From NCBI GenBank assembly GCA_964388485.1, contig CAYMAS010000006.1:57648-121647 (forward strand): DNA of 64,000 nucleotides, in the 5' to 3' direction. The notes under the pieces are model-generated. The model saw only the letters and a program-made list of their open reading frames with translations, was not told the DNA's origin and ran no database searches. Shown here one piece after another: positions 51,981 to 61,238 of this stretch. The position numbers and the translations under genes were made by a program. Position 1 is the stretch's first letter, and each line of letters begins with the position of its first letter. Origin of the DNA: JBCDKH01 sp964388485. Lineage in GTDB: Bacteria; Planctomycetota; Phycisphaerae; Tepidisphaerales; Tepidisphaeraceae.

Positions 51981-53114
51981 GTGAAGCGTACAAGCTGGAT
52001 CGGGTGGGTCATTCTGTGCCTCGTCACGCCGGCGATGGCGGGTGGGGTCGATGCCCTCCTGCAGCGACAGGCGGATCTGGAGCAGCCTTGGGATGTCGAT
52101 GTCGATGGCGGGCGGATGGAAACGCTGCGCGCGGCGGGGAAGGTGACGAATGAGCAATGGCGGCAGTTCGCTATCAACTCGCTGCGACCAAGGTGGAGGA
52201 TTCGGCCGCATGTTCGTCAAGGGGATGTGCTACCGGTCATGCTTGTGGTCGAAGATCGTCTGGATCGTGGCGGTCCATCGTCTGGGTTCGAGTTAACGGC
52301 CGTTATTGAGAGTCTGAAGGTCGGGGAGCATTCTCTTGACCTGCCGAAGATTCGAAATGGGTATCACGTCAGGCAGGATCGACGGCCTCGCTCCTCCGGA
52401 ACGTTCGGCCCCATCCTCATCGGCTTCAACGACGACGTGACCAGCGAGTTACCGGTCGGGACTCACGACGTGATGTTGACGGCGAAGACGACGCTCAAGG
52501 AGGTGCTTGAGGATGAGAACAACCTACTCCTTTCGCAGGAGGAAGTGATGTTCAAGACGGATCTACGCGTCGATGCCGCCGACGACTTTTCGTCGCTGCT
52601 TGTGACGGACGATGAGTTGGCTGATGGCGTAGCGGGTGCCAATCGCGTCGGCGCCCTGGTGCCGACGGAGTCGGTTTGGAGGCTGCGCGTCGACATCTGG
52701 GACACGCCCGTCGCAACGAAGTGGGTGGTTCTGCTACGTCCGGCTGGCGGCACGAATGTTCCGAACGAGGCGGTACAACATTATTGGCAGCAAACGTCCT
52801 ACTTCGAAGCGGGCGCGAAGACGACATCGGGCCGACTCCTGCCGACAAACTTTCTTGGTTTCGAACCGGCTAACCACGAGAAGGTCGATGTGATCCTGGT
52901 CCCTGACCTCAAGGGCGCGGCAGAAACGCTGCACGGGCGGCCAATTTGGGGCAAGCGGCTGGTCATCGAGGACGTCGCGGTGCTGCAAGAAGATCCGGGC
53001 CAAGACTACTTCGACATGAAGGTTTACAGCGTCCTCGGGCGGATGACTCCCCAATCGATCCTTTCCTATCGCGAGTGGCTTGAGCGGGAAGTCGGTGCCA
53101 TAAAAGATCGATGA
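51981..53114 (+). CDS. Exported protein, unknown function
   Basis: A 377-residue protein from a GTG, with a signal peptide (SWIGWVILCLVTPAMA, cut near AGG). Alternating strands and several Trp-rich segments suggest an all-beta, secreted fold. No family is recognised. The C-terminal stretch GRPIWGKRLVIEDVAVLQED recurs in altered form in the short frame just downstream (53111-53293), so part of this gene has been duplicated. Confidence 0.6.
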   Translation: MKRTSWIGWVILCLVTPAMAGGVDALLQRQADLEQPWDVDVDGGRMETLRAAGKVTNEQWRQFAINSLRPRWRIRPHVRQGDVLPVMLVVEDRLDRGGPSSGFELTAVIESLKVGEHSLDLPKIRNGYHVRQDRRPRSSGTFGPILIGFNDDVTSELPVGTHDVMLTAKTTLKEVLEDENNLLLSQEEVMFKTDLRVDAADDFSSLLVTDDELADGVAGANRVGALVPTESVWRLRVDIWDTPVATKWVVLLRPAGGTNVPNEAVQHYWQQTSYFEAGAKTTSGRLLPTNFLGFEPANHEKVDVILVPDLKGAAETLHGRPIWGKRLVIEDVAVLQEDPGQDYFDMKVYSVLGRMTPQSILSYREWLEREVGAIKDR

Positions 53115-53293
53115 GCGGATGTCGGTCCGGCGAACGGACGGAGAAACGTCATGATGAAGCCGGCGACGAGACAGGGCGGCCGATCTGGAACGAGCGTCTG
53201 GTCATCGCGGACGTACCGGTGATGCAGGTCGATCTCGAACGCAGTCAGTGGGACGAAGATGTCGACTTCGCAGTTGGCCAGCAGCGGTCTTGA
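53111..53293 (+). pseudogene. Duplicated tail fragment of the preceding gene
   Basis: A 60-residue frame starting in the stop codon of the preceding gene (ATGA overlap). Residues 22-40, GRPIWNERLVIADVPVMQV, match GRPIWGKRLVIEDVAVLQE of that gene. The rest does not resemble a domain, and there is no signal peptide. It is best read as a decayed 3' duplication. The remaining bases to the mrpA start (53294-53463) hold no recognised gene. Confidence 0.6.
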
Positions 53294-53463
53294 TCCCCCT
53301 TGAAGCTCATGGAGCGACGGAGACGCGACGGTCGTGATCCCGTTACTGGCCAGCCGCAGCTTTAAGACTGCTGGAGCGAAAGCAAATTCGAATAGCCTGC
53401 TTGGCGAAAGCACGACGCACCTTGGCAAAGTTGCCGCGGACGTCCTAGGTTCGGCCCGTTCCC

Positions 53464-56400
53464 ATGCCGTTGGCCGAGGCCGCTTTGCCCATCCTCGCTT
53501 CGACCTCGATTCCGGAACCCTCGGCCTGGCTGCTGATCCTGCTCGTCTTCGCACCGGCCATCGCCGGGCTGGCGACGCTGCTGTTGCCCCGACAGGCGAC
53601 GACCCTCAAGCCGATCGTCGCCCTGCTCGGGCCGGTGACGTCGCTGGTGCTGCTCTTCGTCCACTTCGCCCGCCACGGCACGGACGGCGGGCGGATGGTG
53701 ACGCAGTGGATGCCGGCGCTCCACCTCGACTTCGCCTTCAACGTCGACCCCCTCGGCGGGTTCTTCGCGTTGCTCGTCGCGGGAATCGGCTGCCTGATCG
53801 TGCTCTATGGCCGGGCGTACCTTGGTGACACGCCCGGCGACGTCGGCAAGTTCTACCCGCTCATCACGTCGTTCATGACGGCGATGCTGGGCCTCGTGCT
53901 CGCGGACGACATGATCCTGATGCTCCTGTTTTGGGAGATGACGAGCATCACCTCGTTCCTGCTCATCGGCTGGGATCCGAGAAACGAAAAGGGCGTCAAG
54001 AATGCGTTGCAGGCCTTCGCGACGACCGGCTTCGGCGGACTGGCGTTGCTCGGCGGCTTGATCTGGCTCGGCGTGCAGACGGGCTCGTGGTCGTTCACCG
54101 ACCTCGACCCGGTCGCCAGCGGCGGAATGATGACGGCGGCGTTCCTGCTGATCTACGGCGGCATCGCGGCCAAGAGCGCCCAGTGGCCGCTGCATTACTG
54201 GTTGCCGGGCGCGATGCTCGCACCGACGCCGATTAGTGCGTACCTGCACAGCGCGGCGATGGTCAAAGCGGGCATCTACCTGCTGGCAAGGCTCTGGCCG
54301 GACATGGCGCATCTGGACGTCTGGCCTTGGATCGTCGTCGGCTTCGGCAGCATCACGATGGTGCTCGGCGCGTGGATCGCCCTGCAGCGGGACGTGCTCA
54401 AGCAGATCCTGGCGTACACCACGATCAGCCAGCTCGGCCTGCTCGCCTGTGCCTTCGGCCTGTCGCACTTCACGTACGACGGCAAGCCGAACCTGGTCTG
54501 GGGGAACATCCAAATCCTCAACCACGCGCTCTACAAGGCACCGCTCTTCATCCTCGCCGGCGCGGTGACGCACGCGATCGGGCCCAAGGCACTCAGCGGC
54601 ATGGTCGGCTGGTGGCACGCGGGTGGGGATGGTGGGGAGCGGAAGCGATACGCGTTGCTGTTCCTGCTCGCCCTCGTCGCACTGGCGGCCTTGCCGGGGA
54701 CGATGAGCTTCTTTGCCAAGGAGGCGTTCCTCTACCAGATCTGGCACGGGTTCAAGGAGACGAAGTCGCCGCTGTTGATCGCGCTGCTTGTCGGAACGGT
54801 CTTCACGAGCGTTTGCAACGTCGCGATCCTGATCCGCTTCGGCAGGACGTTCTTCGCGACGCACGACGAAGAGGCCGAGCCGCACCACGGGCACCATGGT
54901 CACGACACCGCCTTCTGGACGGCGATGCTCTGGATGCCCGCGGCGTTGCTGATCGGTCTGCAGTACGTCGGCGGCCTCTTCGGCCCGCTTGTCGCGCCGA
55001 CGCTCGCGACGATCGAGGCGTCGGCGTTTTACCCAAAGGATCCGCTCGATCTGTTCAGCTTGTGGTACGTCGTGACGCACCCGGGCGTGCCGTTGTTGGC
55101 GAGCTTGATCGGCATCGTCATTGGCGTCGTGCTCGGCTTGTCGAACGTCTGGAGCGGCTTCCGCGGCGACGTGCACGACCGTATCTTCCCCGGTTCGTAC
55201 AACGGCATCCTCGGCGGCGGGCGGTTCGTCTTCGGCCTGTTCCAGACGGGGCAACTTCGCTGGTACGTGACCGCCACGACGCTGACGATCGTCGGCATCA
55301 TCGTCTGGACCGGGTGGACCGCGTGGATGCCGCTCCTGGCCAAGGCGTGGGGCGAGGTGCAGGCAGAGGGCGGGTTGCCGGACTTCTGGATCGACCCGGC
55401 TGCCTGGATGTTGCCGCTGGCGATTTGCGTCGCTGCGCTGATGACGGTGGTGGTGCGTCGGCGGGTGCCGCGGGTGCTGGTCATCGGCACCGTCGGCTTC
55501 GCCGTCAGCGGGCTGTTTTACCACTATGCGGCCCCGGATTTGGCGTTGACGCAGTTGAGCGTCGAGATCGTCAGCCTGATTCTGTTTCTCCTGGTGCTGA
55601 ACCTGCTGCCGGACCCCAAGACGCTCAAGCCGCGGACGTTCCTCGTGCCGCGGATCATCGTCGCCATTGCCATCGGCACGACCGCGGGCTTCATCGCGTT
55701 CATCGCCTCCACCGGCGAGCGGCCGCAGCGGGTCGTCAGTCTCTCGACGCCCGAGGACAAGACGACGCTGGGCGACTTCTTCCTCCGCAACAGCTACAGC
55801 GGCAAGGACCTCGTCGGTGTCGACCCGGACCGCCTCGGCGAAGGCGTCGTGGATCGTGGCGAGTCGCACTTGACGAGCTTCGGCTCAAAGATCAAGGCGG
55901 AGCCGGCTTATGAAGGTGACGACGCGGTCGCCGTCTCCAAGGGCGGCGGTGGCGGGAACGTCGTCAACGTCATCCTCGTCGACTTCCGCGGCTTCGACAC
56001 GTTCGGCGAGATCGGCGTGCTCGGCATCGCGGCGATGGGCGTCTGGACGCTGCTCCGCAAGCCGCCGAGTGAACAGGATATCGATGCCAAGGACAACCGG
56101 TCGGAACCGTCGGCCGACACGTTCGAAGAGCCCAACGGCCCGATCCCGTTCGACGCGTTGACGATGAACGGCATTCGCGGCGATCACCCGGTCCGTTCGC
56201 AGGACATTGCCAGCGACATCCTCAAGACGGCCAGCTGGTTGCTGTTGCCGCTGGCACTCGTTTTTGCGGCGTTTCTCTTCTTCAAAGGCCACCAGGAACC
56301 CGGCGGCGGGTTCGTCGGCGGACTGGCGGCGGCGGTGGCGCTAGTCGTGTTCCGCATGTGCTTCGGCTGCCAGGCGCTGTACGACCTGTTGCCGGTTCGC

Positions 56401-56628
56401 GAGCGGACGATGATCGGCATCGGCCTCTTGCTGGCGAGCCTGACGGCGGTCGTGCCGCTGCTTTTCGGGTTGCCGTTGCTCACCAGCAACAACGGCTACC
56501 TGCCGCTCATCGGCGGCGGGAGTTACCACTGGTCGACCGTGATCGTCTTCGACCTGGGCGTCTTCCTCGTCGTGGTCGGCTCCATCGTCGGCATGGCTGA
56601 CGCACTCGCACGGGAGCTCGAGTCATGA
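53464..56628 (+). CDS. mrpA: Mrp antiporter subunit A fused to subunit B
   Basis: A 1,054-residue membrane protein with about 20 helices. Residues 1-700 are the MrpA/NuoL-like antiporter core: FWEMTSITSFLLIGW, LHSAAMVKAGIYLLARLWPD, ALYKAPLFILAG with its Lys, and PGTMSFFAKEAFL. The ALTQL(S)VE(I)V-type segment (YAAPDLALTQLSVEIVSLI) and NVVNVILVDFRGFDTFGEIG mark the C-terminal MrpA/MbhE-like part. Residues about 776-830 are a hydrophilic insert between FFLRNSY and NVVNVILV. Residues 917-1054 are a complete MrpB domain (FKGHQEPGGGFVGGLAAAVA), giving the fused AB form. First gene of an operon with mrpC to mrpG; exports Na+ (or K+/Li+) for protons. Confidence 0.93.
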   Translation: MPLAEAALPILASTSIPEPSAWLLILLVFAPAIAGLATLLLPRQATTLKPIVALLGPVTSLVLLFVHFARHGTDGGRMVTQWMPALHLDFAFNVDPLGGFFALLVAGIGCLIVLYGRAYLGDTPGDVGKFYPLITSFMTAMLGLVLADDMILMLLFWEMTSITSFLLIGWDPRNEKGVKNALQAFATTGFGGLALLGGLIWLGVQTGSWSFTDLDPVASGGMMTAAFLLIYGGIAAKSAQWPLHYWLPGAMLAPTPISAYLHSAAMVKAGIYLLARLWPDMAHLDVWPWIVVGFGSITMVLGAWIALQRDVLKQILAYTTISQLGLLACAFGLSHFTYDGKPNLVWGNIQILNHALYKAPLFILAGAVTHAIGPKALSGMVGWWHAGGDGGERKRYALLFLLALVALAALPGTMSFFAKEAFLYQIWHGFKETKSPLLIALLVGTVFTSVCNVAILIRFGRTFFATHDEEAEPHHGHHGHDTAFWTAMLWMPAALLIGLQYVGGLFGPLVAPTLATIEASAFYPKDPLDLFSLWYVVTHPGVPLLASLIGIVIGVVLGLSNVWSGFRGDVHDRIFPGSYNGILGGGRFVFGLFQTGQLRWYVTATTLTIVGIIVWTGWTAWMPLLAKAWGEVQAEGGLPDFWIDPAAWMLPLAICVAALMTVVVRRRVPRVLVIGTVGFAVSGLFYHYAAPDLALTQLSVEIVSLILFLLVLNLLPDPKTLKPRTFLVPRIIVAIAIGTTAGFIAFIASTGERPQRVVSLSTPEDKTTLGDFFLRNSYSGKDLVGVDPDRLGEGVVDRGESHLTSFGSKIKAEPAYEGDDAVAVSKGGGGGNVVNVILVDFRGFDTFGEIGVLGIAAMGVWTLLRKPPSEQDIDAKDNRSEPSADTFEEPNGPIPFDALTMNGIRGDHPVRSQDIASDILKTASWLLLPLALVFAAFLFFKGHQEPGGGFVGGLAAAVALVVFRMCFGCQALYDLLPVRERTMIGIGLLLASLTAVVPLLFGLPLLTSNNGYLPLIGGGSYHWSTVIVFDLGVFLVVVGSIVGMADALARELES

Positions 56629-56966
56629 GCGTCCTGACCTCCGTCGTCATCGGTTTCCTGTTCGCCTGCAGCGTGTATTTGCTGCTGAGCAAGGAGCTCA
56701 AGTCGATCGCCATGGGCGTCTTTCTGCTCGGGCACGGGGCGAATCTGGCGATTCTTACCGCGAGTCAGGATCCGACCGGCCGACGGGCGCCGGTGCTCGG
56801 CGAGGCCGGTGCGATGATCGGCACCGAAGCCGACCCGCTGCCGCAGGCGCTGGTGCTCACCGCCATCGTCATCGGCCTGGCGGTGCAGGCGTTTCTGCTG
56901 ACGCTCATCGTCATCACCTACCGCCGGACCAAGACGCTCGAGACGAAGGAACTGGCCGACGCTTAG
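56625..56966 (+). CDS. mrpC: Mrp antiporter subunit C
   Basis: A 113-residue NuoK-like subunit with three helices: SVLTSVVIGFLFACSVYLLL, IAMGVFLLGHGANLAIL (family GxxLLxxxxNLxL) and DPLPQALVLTAIVIGLAVQA. It overlaps the mrpAB stop by four bases (ATGA), so the two are translationally coupled. Confidence 0.95.
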   Translation: MSVLTSVVIGFLFACSVYLLLSKELKSIAMGVFLLGHGANLAILTASQDPTGRRAPVLGEAGAMIGTEADPLPQALVLTAIVIGLAVQAFLLTLIVITYRRTKTLETKELADA

Positions 56967-56985
56967 AGATTCTCCCGCACCTCGC

Positions 56986-57036
56986 TTGCCGAACACTTTC
57001 TGTTGCCGAACACTTTCTGTTGCCGAACACGCTCGT
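56986..57036. repeat. 17-base tandem repeat containing the mrpD start
   Basis: TTGCCGAACACTTTCTG repeats exactly at 56986 and 57003, with a partial third copy (TTGCCGAACAC) at 57020 that is the start of mrpD. Because the unit is 17 bases, copies are in different frames, so only the last TTG leads into the gene. Confidence 0.9.
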
Positions 57037-58636
57037 CATCCTCCCGATCATGCTCCCGCTTCTGGCGGGTGTGATCAACTTGCTGCTCTACAAGAAGCAG
57101 ACGGCGTCGGCGGTCGTGAACGTCGTGGCGTTGCTGGCGTCGCTGGTGATTTCGGTGCTCTTCGTCGCCGCGACGCTCGAAGGCGACGGCCGGGTGCTGG
57201 TCAGCCAGATGGGCAATTGGCCTGCACCGTTCGGCATCACGGCGATCGTCGACATCTTCGCCGCCGTCTTGTTGGCGGCGACGTGTTTCGTCTCGCTCGT
57301 CGCCTACGCCTATGCCCTGTCGCAGACGCCGACGCGTTTCACCGGCGGATTCTTCAACACGCTCTACCCGTTCCTCATCTGCGGCGTGAACTGGGCGTTC
57401 GTGACGGGCGATTTATTCAACCTGTTCGTCAGCTTCGAGGTGATGCTCCTGGCGAGCTACGGCATCCTCGTCAGCGGCACGACGCCGCGACAGATGCGGC
57501 ATGCGCACAAGTACGTCATCCTCAACCTCTTCGCCAGCGCCTTCTTCGTCGCCGGCTGCGGCTGGGTCTACGGCACGCTCGGCACGCTCAACTTCGCGGA
57601 GATCGCGGTGCTAAGTCGCACCGGCCAAGTCGATACCGAAGGCACGCTGGCGCTCATGGCGATCGCGTTCGTCTTCGCGACGAAGGCGGCGTCGTTCCCG
57701 GTCTGGTTCTGGCTGCCCGACACGTACCCGACGATGTCGCCGGCCTTGGCGGGGCTGTTCGGCGGACTGCTGACGAAGGTGGGCGTCTACGCCTTGGTCC
57801 GATTGCTGATCACGTGCTCAGGCGGGTCGCTGACGGTGGCCGAAGCGGCCGAGCCGTTGTTGATCTTCGCGGCGGCGACGACGATGTTCATCGGCGTGCT
57901 CGGTGCGGTGTCGAGCGCGACCGTCAAGCAGATCCTGAGCATTCACGTCATCAGCCAGATCGGCTACATGATCATGGGCATCGCCCTGGCCGTCTCGCCG
58001 GTTGCGTCGCCGGAGGCGAGAGCGATTGCCGTTGCGGCCGTGCTGCTGTTCATCGTTCACAACATGATCGTCAAGTGCGCCTTGTTCTTGTGCGGCGGCA
58101 TGATGGAGAAATACGGCGGCACGGACGAGTTGTCGAAGCTCGGGAACCTCGTGTCGCGTGACAAGTGGCTGGCGGTTTTGTTTCTCGTCGCCGCCCTGTC
58201 GCTTGTCGGGTTGCCCCCGCTGAGCGGGTTCTTCGGCAAGTTCATCCTGATCACCCAAGGCTTTGGCCAAGGCGACTTCGGCGGCATCCTGATGGCCATC
58301 GTCGCGACTGCCACCGGCACGCTGACGCTCTTGAGCATGGCCAAGATCTGGAGCTACGGCTTCTGGTCGCCGGCTCCGGAAGGGTCGTTGAGTGCGACGC
58401 GTGAACCAGGCTACCGGCCGCCGCTTCGGAACGCGGGTCTGGCGACGACGACGGTGCTCGTGATCGCGGCGGTCGCTTTCGGCCTCTTCGCGGGACCGGT
58501 CTATCAGATCGCGGTGCGGGCCGGCGAGATGGTGGTCGAGCCGACCGCCTACGTTGAGGCAGCACTGGGCCCGCGAGCGGCGGCGATGATCGAGCGGCCA
58601 GTCTTGATCGTGCCGAGTCAGGAGGTAATGCCTTGA
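57020..58636 (+). CDS. mrpD: Mrp antiporter subunit D
   Basis: A 538-residue NuoN/NuoM-like membrane subunit. Landmarks: VSFEVMLLASYGILVSG, SFPVWFWLPDTYPTMSPALA (family W-LP.AYP.....A), GGLLTKVGVYALVRLL, ILSIHVISQIGYMIMGIALA and SLVGLPPLSGFFGKFILITQ. The start appears to be a TTG inside a 17-base repeat with no visible ribosome-binding site; an ATG 30 bases downstream would shorten the first helix. It follows mrpC by 53 bases and overlaps mrpE by four bases. Confidence 0.93.
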   Translation: MPNTLVILPIMLPLLAGVINLLLYKKQTASAVVNVVALLASLVISVLFVAATLEGDGRVLVSQMGNWPAPFGITAIVDIFAAVLLAATCFVSLVAYAYALSQTPTRFTGGFFNTLYPFLICGVNWAFVTGDLFNLFVSFEVMLLASYGILVSGTTPRQMRHAHKYVILNLFASAFFVAGCGWVYGTLGTLNFAEIAVLSRTGQVDTEGTLALMAIAFVFATKAASFPVWFWLPDTYPTMSPALAGLFGGLLTKVGVYALVRLLITCSGGSLTVAEAAEPLLIFAAATTMFIGVLGAVSSATVKQILSIHVISQIGYMIMGIALAVSPVASPEARAIAVAAVLLFIVHNMIVKCALFLCGGMMEKYGGTDELSKLGNLVSRDKWLAVLFLVAALSLVGLPPLSGFFGKFILITQGFGQGDFGGILMAIVATATGTLTLLSMAKIWSYGFWSPAPEGSLSATREPGYRPPLRNAGLATTTVLVIAAVAFGLFAGPVYQIAVRAGEMVVEPTAYVEAALGPRAAAMIERPVLIVPSQEVMP

Positions 58637-59190
58637 ACCTGTTCATCATCAATCTGCTCCTGGCGGTGCTTTGGGTGTTCCTCTGGGGCGACCTGACGCT
58701 CTACACGCTCGGCATCGGGCTGATCTTCGGGTACATCACGCTGCTGCTCTTCACCCGCATCCGCGGCCATGAGGGGCCCGATACGCTCTGGAACGCCTAC
58801 GGCCGAAAGCTGTGGCGGGCAATCGTCTTCGTCGGGTACTTCTTCCGACTGCTCGTCGTCAGCAACCTGCAGATCGCCAAGGAAATCCTCACGCCCGGCC
58901 TGTCGATTCAGCCGCGCGTCATTCGCTACGAGGTGACGGGGCTCGGGCCCTTCAGCATCGTGACCTTCGCCAACGCGATCACGCTAACGCCCGGCACGCT
59001 GGTCGTCGACGTCCGCCACAACAGCGACGGTCGGAGCTTTCTCTACATCCACAGCCTCTTTGCCGAAGATCGCCAGGCGACGATCCGCTCGCTCGACGAG
59101 CTTCGCGAGCGGATGCAGGAAGACGTGTTCCTCGGCCACCGCCACGAGGAGTTCGAGCCGCCGCAGGTGAAGATGGGTGGTGCGGCATGA
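58633..59190 (+). CDS. mrpE: Mrp antiporter subunit E
   Basis: A 185-residue subunit: three N-terminal helices (FIINLLLAVLWVFLWGDLTL; GLIFGYITLLLF; IVFVGYFFRLLVVSNLQIAK), then a cytoplasmic domain (IRYEVTGLGPFSIVTFANAI, LTPGTLVVDV) matching the family LxxNxITLTPGT block. TTG/ATGA-type overlap with mrpD (shares 4 bases); overlaps mrpF the same way. Cation/proton antiporter accessory subunit. Confidence 0.94.
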   Translation: MNLFIINLLLAVLWVFLWGDLTLYTLGIGLIFGYITLLLFTRIRGHEGPDTLWNAYGRKLWRAIVFVGYFFRLLVVSNLQIAKEILTPGLSIQPRVIRYEVTGLGPFSIVTFANAITLTPGTLVVDVRHNSDGRSFLYIHSLFAEDRQATIRSLDELRERMQEDVFLGHRHEEFEPPQVKMGGAA

Positions 59191-59507
59191 ACGAAGTCAT
59201 GATCTGGGCCGTCTGGTTCGTTCAAGTGTTGGCAAGCATCGGCATCGTCGCGTTGACCGGCGGCATCCTTCTGTGTCTCTTGCGGGTCGTCCGCGGCCCG
59301 ACGCTGGCGGATCGTGGTGTGGGGGTGGACGCCATGGGCATCCAGGTGCTGGGTCTTGTCATCGTCCTGACGCTCCGCGGCGGCGAGCTCGTCTTCGTCG
59401 ACGGCATGCTCGTCCTGGCGCTTCTGAGCTTCGCCGGCACCGTCGCGATCGCCCAGTTCATCGCCCGGCCCCACATCAAGGTCGAAGAAGCGGAGGCCAC
59501 AGAATGA
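59187..59507 (+). CDS. mrpF: Mrp antiporter subunit F
   Basis: A 106-residue subunit with three helices. LRVVRGPTLADRGVGVDAMG is the family block (RGPTxxDRVVALD), followed by GIQVLGLVIVLTLRGGELVF. ATGA overlap with both mrpE and mrpG. Confidence 0.94.
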   Translation: MNEVMIWAVWFVQVLASIGIVALTGGILLCLLRVVRGPTLADRGVGVDAMGIQVLGLVIVLTLRGGELVFVDGMLVLALLSFAGTVAIAQFIARPHIKVEEAEATE

Positions 59508-59956
59508 TCGAGTCGATCTTCGTCATTCTCCTGTTCGCGCTCACGGCCTTCATGTTGATCGGCGGAATCTTCTTCATGATCGTGGGCGCGGTCGGCGTGG
59601 TGCGACTGCCCGATACCTATTGCCGGTCGCACGCGTCGAGCAAGTGCGTGACGCTCGGCATCATCGGGTTGCTCGCGGCGTTGGTGCTCTACGTCGCTGC
59701 CGCGGCTCAACTGGACGTGGCGACGACGGCGACGGCCGAGATCGACGCGGAGCAAAGCATTTCGGGTAACACAGCGCCGGGCGTGGTGGCGTTGACGAAA
59801 GCGTTGCTGGTCGTCGCGTTCGTCTTCATTTCGGCCCCCGTCGGCTCGCACATGCTGGCACGGGCGGCTCACTTTGCGGGCGTGAAGTTGACGGACGCGA
59901 CGCTGTCAGACGATCTGGTCGAAGACGATCAGGCGGCGGAACGCGAGGCTTTGTAG
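59504..59956 (+). CDS. mrpG: Mrp antiporter subunit G
   Basis: A 150-residue subunit. Helices FVILLFALTAFMLIGGIFFM and TLGIIGLLAALVLYVAA flank the family motif VGVVRLPDTYCRSHASSKCV (RLPDxYTRxHAxSKxxTLG); the tail has ALTKALLVVAFVFISAPVGS, HMLARAA. The C-terminal acidic extension is longer than usual. Last gene of the Mrp operon; its 3' end overlaps the convergent glycosyltransferase by 28 bases. Confidence 0.94.
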   Translation: MIESIFVILLFALTAFMLIGGIFFMIVGAVGVVRLPDTYCRSHASSKCVTLGIIGLLAALVLYVAAAAQLDVATTATAEIDAEQSISGNTAPGVVALTKALLVVAFVFISAPVGSHMLARAAHFAGVKLTDATLSDDLVEDDQAAEREAL

Positions 59957-61230
59957 CGCGCGAAGGCTTCAAGCGTCCAGGCGGCACGCTTCTCGTACCA
60001 CGCTTCGAGGGTGTTGATCTTCGCCATCTCGACCGCGTGACGACTCGCCTCGGCCAACGCGGCGCGGTCACGATCCAGACGCAGCAAGGTGGCGGCCAGG
60101 TCGTCCGTCGCTCCGATCGACACCGGCGTCGGCTGGTTCGCCTCGCGGCTGAGCTCGCGGGTGTATGGGATTTCGTATGACACCATCGGCAAACCCCCGC
60201 AGAAGGCGTCAAAGGCGGCACGCGGCGTGTCCTCCCCGAGCGGCGTGAAGATGAAGAGGTCGTAAGTCGCCAAGTCGCTCAGTAGCTCCGCGCCGAACGG
60301 GCGTTGGCCGAGCATCTTGATGTAGTCGCCCGCACTTTCGCTCTCGACGAGTTCCCTCAGCTCCGGCTCCTGCTCGCCGGCACCGATGATGTCGAGCTTG
60401 ACCTTTGCCCCTTCTCGCCGGGCTTTGGCAACAGCTCGGATTGTGTGGTCGACGCCCTTCCTCGGCGTCAGTCGACCGAGCGAAAGCAGCCGCAGCGAAC
60501 GGTCGTCGGCGAGCGTCGCCAGTCGAGCTTCGAGACGATCCGCATTGACGATGTCGCTCGCCTGGTGCGACGTGTCGTAGAACGTCCGCGCATCATGGGC
60601 CAGGGCTCCGAATCGCTGCATCAAAGCTTGCCCCTTGAGCAGCGCGAGGTTGGCGGTCGAAACACATCGCTTGGCGGTGCGGTAGTACAGGTAGCGGTAG
60701 AGCTTCTGCGTCATTCGCTGTTTGAAGCCGGCTCCTTCGGAAAGCTGCTGACTCTGCAGAATAATGTCGGTGTCGATGACGAAGACCGTCATCTTTCCTT
60801 GGCGGACACCCTCGTCGTGGCCCGTCGGTGCCCACGGCAGGAAGGCGTCGTTGATGCCGCTGTGGACGACCGACGCCTTAGCCGCCGCATCTCGGCATCG
60901 GGCGCGAATCGCCCTCGCCTCTCGCCAATACTCCCTCGGCCGAAGGTGGCACCTGCCGAGCGAGTAAAAGCCGATGTCGTCTGCTTTCTCCGACACCTCC
61001 ACTGGCGGCTGGAGGAATCCACCTCTGCCGAGTTCCGGCAGGTCAGGCCGGACCTCGGGAGCGGCCAGCAGCATCTTGCCGAATCGACCGTCGAGCGAGT
61101 CGCGAAGCAACTTGACCGCATAGGCCCACTCGCTGCTGACGAGGCAACGGTCGGCATCGAGCCGCTTGCACGGCATGTCGGAAAAGACGACGTACATCGG
61201 TGGCCGAAGGCTAACCGACGCGATGCTCAT
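59929..61230 (-). CDS. GT4-type glycosyltransferase
   Basis: A 433-residue GT-B fold glycosyltransferase from ATG 61230 (the frame is open further up). The C-terminal half has LLSLGRLTPRKGVDHTIRAV, VKLDIIGAGEQEPELRELVE, YIKMLGQRPFGAELLSDLA and then TPLGEDTPRAAFDAFCGGLP. In the nucleotide-sugar-binding EX7E motif the second Glu is Asp (E...FD). It makes a glycan linkage of unknown kind. Eight bases after the DUF444 gene in the same transcript direction, an unexpected neighbour for it. Confidence 0.87.
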   Translation of the reverse strand: MSIASVSLRPPMYVVFSDMPCKRLDADRCLVSSEWAYAVKLLRDSLDGRFGKMLLAAPEVRPDLPELGRGGFLQPPVEVSEKADDIGFYSLGRCHLRPREYWREARAIRARCRDAAAKASVVHSGINDAFLPWAPTGHDEGVRQGKMTVFVIDTDIILQSQQLSEGAGFKQRMTQKLYRYLYYRTAKRCVSTANLALLKGQALMQRFGALAHDARTFYDTSHQASDIVNADRLEARLATLADDRSLRLLSLGRLTPRKGVDHTIRAVAKARREGAKVKLDIIGAGEQEPELRELVESESAGDYIKMLGQRPFGAELLSDLATYDLFIFTPLGEDTPRAAFDAFCGGLPMVSYEIPYTRELSREANQPTPVSIGATDDLAATLLRLDRDRAALAEASRHAVEMAKINTLEAWYEKRAAWTLEAFARYKASRSAA

Positions 61231-61238
61231 GTCGAACG

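Noticed and set aside
53362..55869. An 835-codon antisense frame across mrpAB
   Set aside because: Same cause: shadow of a real, well-supported gene. Its product is Arg/Gln/Glu-rich without family motifs.
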